Assembly (NCBI GenBank): GCA_018372435.1
Contig: JAHAJA010000013.1
Coordinates: 1-64,000 of the forward strand
DNA from: Clostridiales bacterium
GTDB lineage: Bacteria; Bacillota; Clostridia; Lachnospirales; Lachnospiraceae
Length of the DNA stretch: 64,000 bases
Direction of reading: 5' to 3'
Position numbers and translations under genes: made by a program. This document shows, in pieces, positions 60,821 through 64,000 of this stretch (within the stretch, counting starts at the first letter, position 1; each line of letters opens with the position of its first letter). The notes below the pieces were generated by a model. That model saw only the letters and a list, made by a program, of their open reading frames with translations, was not told where the DNA came from and did not search any database.

Positions 60821-62146
60821 ATGACTAAAGATCTGACTAGCGGGAGTCCAACGCGGTTAATATTAACGTATTCTGTACCATTGCTAATAGGTAACATATT
60901 TCAACAGTTATATAGTATGGCTGATACCATCATAGTAGGAAAATGTATTGGAGTAGAAGCTTTAGCGGCAGTAGGTGCCACTGGAGGCTTATCATTTTTA
61001 ATTATTGGTTTTTTAATTGGCTTAACAAGTGGTTTTGCAGTCATTGCAGCACAAAAGTTTGGTGCAAAGGACATAGAAGGTTTACGTCAATCTGTGGGAA
61101 CGTCAATTATTCTGTGTACGGTTACTACAATTGTTCTGACCGCACTGAGTTTATTAACAGCAGAACCATTATTAAGGCTTATGAATACGCCAGATGATAT
61201 TATGGTTGATGCGCTAAAGTATATTAATGTTATATTCATAGGTACTGTTTGTACCGTATTTTACAATATGATTGCATGTATTCTACGTGCACTAGGAGAT
61301 AGTAAAACACCACTATACTTCTTAATCGTGTCTTCAGTATTAAACATTGTATTAGATTTAGTGTTCATTCTTACCTTTCACATGGGCGTGGCGGGTGCTG
61401 CCTGGGCAACGGTAATATCGCAAGGCGTTGCAGGAGGATTATGTCTATTCTACACGCTGAAAAAGTACAGTATATTGAGATTAACAAAGAAAGATTTTAC
61501 ATATAATTCAGCTTTGGCTTGGAAACACTGGCAATTAGGATTACCAATGGCACTTCAATTCTCAGTTACTGCGATTGGTGTTCTTGTATTACAAGGTGCA
61601 TTGAACTTATTTGGTTCCACTAAGATTGCAGCGTATACAGCGGCGTGTAAGGTGGAACAACTTGTAACGCAACCAGCAGGTACATTTGGCGTAACAATGG
61701 CAAATTATGCAGGGCAAAACTTAGGAGCAGGTAGAATTGACAGAGTAAAAGAAGGTGTGAAGAAATGCGCTATGTTGACAGTTATGTTTGCAGTTGCAGC
61801 AAGTGCTATTCTGTTGCTCTTTGGAAAACCATTAACAGGTTTGTTTGTAGATGGAAAAGAGGCTGAAGTATTCGCAAGTGCACAGGTTTATCTGACCACC
61901 ATTGCAGTATTCTTGCCTATACTTAATATGTTGTTTGTATATCGTAATGCATTGCAGGGGGTAGGACGTAGTTTTATGCCATTTATGGCAGGCGTGTTTG
62001 AATTAGTTGCAAGAACTGTGTGTGCATTTACACTACCAGCAGTGATCGGATTTGCGGGCATTTGTTTAGCAGGTCCAATTGCATGGATTGCGGCAACAAT
62101 ACCATTAGCACTTGCATATCATAGTGTTATTAAGAAGTTGGAATAG
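60821..62146 (+). CDS. MATE-family multidrug/metabolite efflux transporter
   Basis: 441 aa, about 12 TMs in two homologous halves. The N-terminal LIGNIFQQLYSMADTIIVGK and GLPMALQFSVTAIGVLVLQ are typical. It couples Na+ or H+ entry to export of organic cations or other compounds; the substrate is unknown. AAGGAGG is close to the ATG. Confidence 0.93.
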   Translation: MTKDLTSGSPTRLILTYSVPLLIGNIFQQLYSMADTIIVGKCIGVEALAAVGATGGLSFLIIGFLIGLTSGFAVIAAQKFGAKDIEGLRQSVGTSIILCTVTTIVLTALSLLTAEPLLRLMNTPDDIMVDALKYINVIFIGTVCTVFYNMIACILRALGDSKTPLYFLIVSSVLNIVLDLVFILTFHMGVAGAAWATVISQGVAGGLCLFYTLKKYSILRLTKKDFTYNSALAWKHWQLGLPMALQFSVTAIGVLVLQGALNLFGSTKIAAYTAACKVEQLVTQPAGTFGVTMANYAGQNLGAGRIDRVKEGVKKCAMLTVMFAVAASAILLLFGKPLTGLFVDGKEAEVFASAQVYLTTIAVFLPILNMLFVYRNALQGVGRSFMPFMAGVFELVARTVCAFTLPAVIGFAGICLAGPIAWIAATIPLALAYHSVIKKLE

Positions 62147-62289
62147 GTCAAGTGCTGACGTGTTCAGAAAGTTTTTCCTATGAATATAGCAACTATCTAT
62201 CCTAAGTGAAGTTTTTATGTGTGAAGTTTGAGTTAGGTTATTAGTAGTTAGCGATTTTTTATCAATAAGCTATTTCATTAAAATTAGAT

Positions 62290-62349
62290 TTGACAAATAT
62301 TAAAAAGAGGAATACAATATGAAATTGAAATCGAATTTCATATTGTATT
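62290..62349 (+). promoter_or_regulatory. Promoter and overlapping inverted repeat before the zinc operon
   Basis: TTGACA (62290-62295), 17-bp spacer, TACAAT (62313-62318). A 16-bp perfect inverted repeat AATACAATATGAAATT / AATTTCATATTGTATT (62311-62349, 7-nt gap) covers the -10 and likely start. This is an operator position. It also resembles a terminator because T residues follow, but the promoter would start within it. The region 62147-62289 shows nothing else. Confidence 0.55.
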
Positions 62350-62379
62350 TTTTATTATTGCAAAGTTAGGAGGCCCTAT

Positions 62380-62802
62380 ATGGCTACTTCGAATGAATAT
62401 AGAACAAAACAGAAAGAAATTATTCAGAATTACCTAGAGAATCATGGAGAGAATCATGTTACGATTGATGAGGTCTTAAACCATCTACGCGATAATCAGA
62501 TTTCAGTAGGAAGAACCACGATTTATAGATATATGGAAAAGTTGACTGAGGCAGGTACTTTAAGGAAATACTTTTTAGAAGAAGGGATGGGAGCTTGCTA
62601 TCAGTATATAGGTGAAAATAAGGAATGTAATTCACATTTTCATCTTAAATGTATTAAGTGTGGTGTCCTATTGCATGTAAAATGTGATTATCTATCAGGA
62701 GCCGATAAGCACATATTATCGGAACATGGTTTTGAGATTGATAATACAAAAACTGTCTTGTATGGTTGGTGTAAGGCATGCAAATCGAATAAAGAAGGCT
62801 AA
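62380..62802 (+). CDS. zur: Fur-family metalloregulator (probably Zur)
   Basis: 140 aa. The winged helix (VGRTTIYRYMEKLTEAG) is followed by metal ligands HFHLKCIKCG and a structural zinc pair CKAC near the C-terminus. The next genes are a zinc-type ABC transporter, so Zur is favoured over Fur or PerR. AGGAGG is 6 nt from the ATG. It probably controls itself through the upstream repeat. Confidence 0.85.
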   Translation: MATSNEYRTKQKEIIQNYLENHGENHVTIDEVLNHLRDNQISVGRTTIYRYMEKLTEAGTLRKYFLEEGMGACYQYIGENKECNSHFHLKCIKCGVLLHVKCDYLSGADKHILSEHGFEIDNTKTVLYGWCKACKSNKEG

Positions 62803-62850
62803 TATCTGTCTTAGAGAAAAATAATTTGGAGAAAGGTAAAGGTAAAGGTA

Positions 62851-63870
62851 ATGATGAAACGGTATAGGAAATTACAAGTTATAATATGTGTAGCGTGTAT
62901 TGTAAGCCTTCTATTAATAGGCTGTTCCAAAGCAGAAACAACAGATAGTAAAGTAGCAGGCGATAATACATCTAGAATAAAAGTGGTAACAACATTATTC
63001 CCGCAATATGATTTTGCAAATCAAGTGGGAAAGGATGCAGTAGAGGTTAAGATGCTATTAAAACCAGGTGTTGAGAGTCACACGTATGAGCCAGCACCAA
63101 GTGATATAATTGAAATCAATAAAGCAGACATATTCTTATATACTGGCGATGAGATGGAACCTTGGGTATCTAAGATTCTAGATAGTTTGGATAGTGATGT
63201 TATGATCGTTGATCTATCAAAGAATATTACTCTTGATAAGGTAGAAGATCATGATCATGAACACGAGGATGAAGAAAGTGATGAAGACCACCTTCATGAA
63301 GATGAGAGTGAAGAAGCAGAACACGAAGAAGACCATGTGCATTCGTATGATCCTCACATCTGGACAAACCCATTGAATGCTAAGATTATGGTGGAGGATA
63401 TTAAGACATCGTTAAGTGAAGTAGATAAAGCAAATAAAATGACTTATGAAAACAATGCAAAAGAGTATCTTGCTAGTCTTGATCAGTTAGACCAGGATAT
63501 AAGAGAAGTAGTAAAACAAGCTAAGAGAGATGAGGTTGTGTTTGGTGGAAGATTTGCGTTCCATTACTTCTTTGAAGAATATGGGCTTGATTATGTATCT
63601 GCTTATGATTCTTGTTCTTCAGAAACGGAACCAAGTGCTAAGGTGATCGCAACAATCATTGATAAAGTAAAAGAAGATCAAATACCTGTTATCTTCTATG
63701 AAGAATTTGCTAATCCAAAAGTAGCGGAGTCAATTGCTAATGCAACTGGGGCTAAGACATTATTATTGCATTCTTGTCATAATGTATCTACAGATGATTA
63801 TAAGAATGGTGCAACGTATCTTAGTTTAATGTATCAGAATCTTGAGAACCTTAAGGAGGCGCTTAATTAA
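62851..63870 (+). CDS. znuA: Zinc ABC transporter substrate-binding lipoprotein
   Basis: 339 aa. A lipobox (LLLIGC) ends the signal peptide. The cluster A-I fold starts with VVTTLFPQYDF, and the ligand His is in GVESHTYEPAP. The His/Glu/Asp-rich loop (DHDHEHEDEES...HEEDHVHSYDPH), typical of zinc binders, lies at about 130-168; DPHIWTNP and FVEE-type sites follow. Manganese cannot be excluded but is less likely. It follows zur by 48 bp. Confidence 0.9.
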   Translation: MMKRYRKLQVIICVACIVSLLLIGCSKAETTDSKVAGDNTSRIKVVTTLFPQYDFANQVGKDAVEVKMLLKPGVESHTYEPAPSDIIEINKADIFLYTGDEMEPWVSKILDSLDSDVMIVDLSKNITLDKVEDHDHEHEDEESDEDHLHEDESEEAEHEEDHVHSYDPHIWTNPLNAKIMVEDIKTSLSEVDKANKMTYENNAKEYLASLDQLDQDIREVVKQAKRDEVVFGGRFAFHYFFEEYGLDYVSAYDSCSSETEPSAKVIATIIDKVKEDQIPVIFYEEFANPKVAESIANATGAKTLLLHSCHNVSTDDYKNGATYLSLMYQNLENLKEALN

Positions 63871-63871
63871 T

Positions 63872-64000
63872 ATGAGTATTGTCACATGCAAAGATATCAG
63901 TATTGAATATGACGGAAAAGTTGCCGTTGATCAAGTTAGTTTTACAATTGAACAAGGAGACTATCTTTGTATAGTAGGCGAGAACGGTTCTGGTAAAAGT
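63872..64000 (+). CDS. znuC: ABC transporter ATP-binding protein, 5' part only
   Basis: The first 43 codons are in the window (MSIVTCKDISIEYDGKVAVD...), ending inside the Walker A motif VGENGSGKS. It starts 2 bp after znuA with AAGGAGG upstream. It is cut by the window edge. Zinc ATPase by position. Confidence 0.85.
   Translation, partial: MSIVTCKDISIEYDGKVAVDQVSFTIEQGDYLCIVGENGSGKS

Overview
The window is a chromosomal replication-origin region of a low-GC, anaerobic, spore-former-type Firmicute. The gene set points to class Clostridia, most likely family Lachnospiraceae: oriC with the dnaA/rpmH divergence, SpoIIIJ-type YidC plus Jag, ParA/ParB with parS, a DUF4446 gene, a DUF3881-like gene, class I Fe-S fumarate hydratase split into two subunits, a V-type ATPase operon and L-lactate dehydrogenase. 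I cannot name the species from sequence alone. Nearly all genes are intact and have strong Shine-Dalgarno (SD) sites.

Layout. 1-0.44 kb: 5' tip of a 16S rRNA gene and tRNA-Ser, both minus. 0.7-2.4 kb: fumarate hydratase beta and alpha subunits (minus). 2.8-11.6 kb: gyrA, gyrB, recF, S4-domain gene, dnaN, dnaA, all minus and reading away from oriC. 11.65-12.26 kb: oriC. 12.26-19.3 kb: rpmH, rnpA, yidD, yidC, jag, mnmE, mnmG, rsmG (plus). 19.4-29.6 kb: acetyltransferase, alpha/beta hydrolase, DegS/DegU-like two-component pair, parA-parB with two perfect parS sites, DUF4446, HD-GYP protein, DUF3881-like protein, tRNA-Arg, membrane protein, exonuclease. 29.6-40.6 kb (minus): D-Ala-D-Ala carboxypeptidase, a complex repeat locus, and a nine-gene V-ATPase operon. 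41-45 kb: trmB, a small ORF, thioredoxin, AI-2E family transporter, tRNA-Lys, ldh. 45.1-48.9 kb: a complete FokI-like type IIS restriction-modification pair. 49-53 kb: phosphoesterase, cobalamin adenosyltransferase, rhomboid protease, flavodoxin/SCP2-like fusion, orphan histidine kinase. 53.3-64 kb: a second repeat locus, HIT protein, murG, radical SAM/TSCPD pair, mtnN, an unknown membrane protein, pgi, a MATE transporter, and a Fur-family regulator with the start of a zinc uptake operon (znuA, truncated znuC).

How the parts fit. The 2.8-19.3 kb core is the conserved Firmicute origin cluster: initiation (dnaA, dnaN, oriC), topology (gyrAB), repair (recF), RNase P protein, membrane insertion (yidC/yidD/jag) and tRNA modification (mnmE/mnmG). 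Segregation (parAB/parS) lies about 12 kb away. The V-ATPase couples ATP to ion transport.

The most unusual material is non-coding. (1) A family of tandem, multi-hairpin repeats occurs at two distant loci (31.2-31.6 kb and 53.6-53.9 kb), with compensatory changes in its stems. (2) A 44-68 nt hairpin element sits between the SD and the start codon of three genes (both fum subunits and trmB). (3) oriC holds six CATCC/GGATG pentamers in about 250 bp; this is the target expected for the FokI-like system encoded 33 kb away. (4) Three consecutive hairpins near 52.4 kb all display the same TTGGGAG loop. (5) A 16-bp inverted repeat overlaps the -10 box of the Fur-family/zinc operon.
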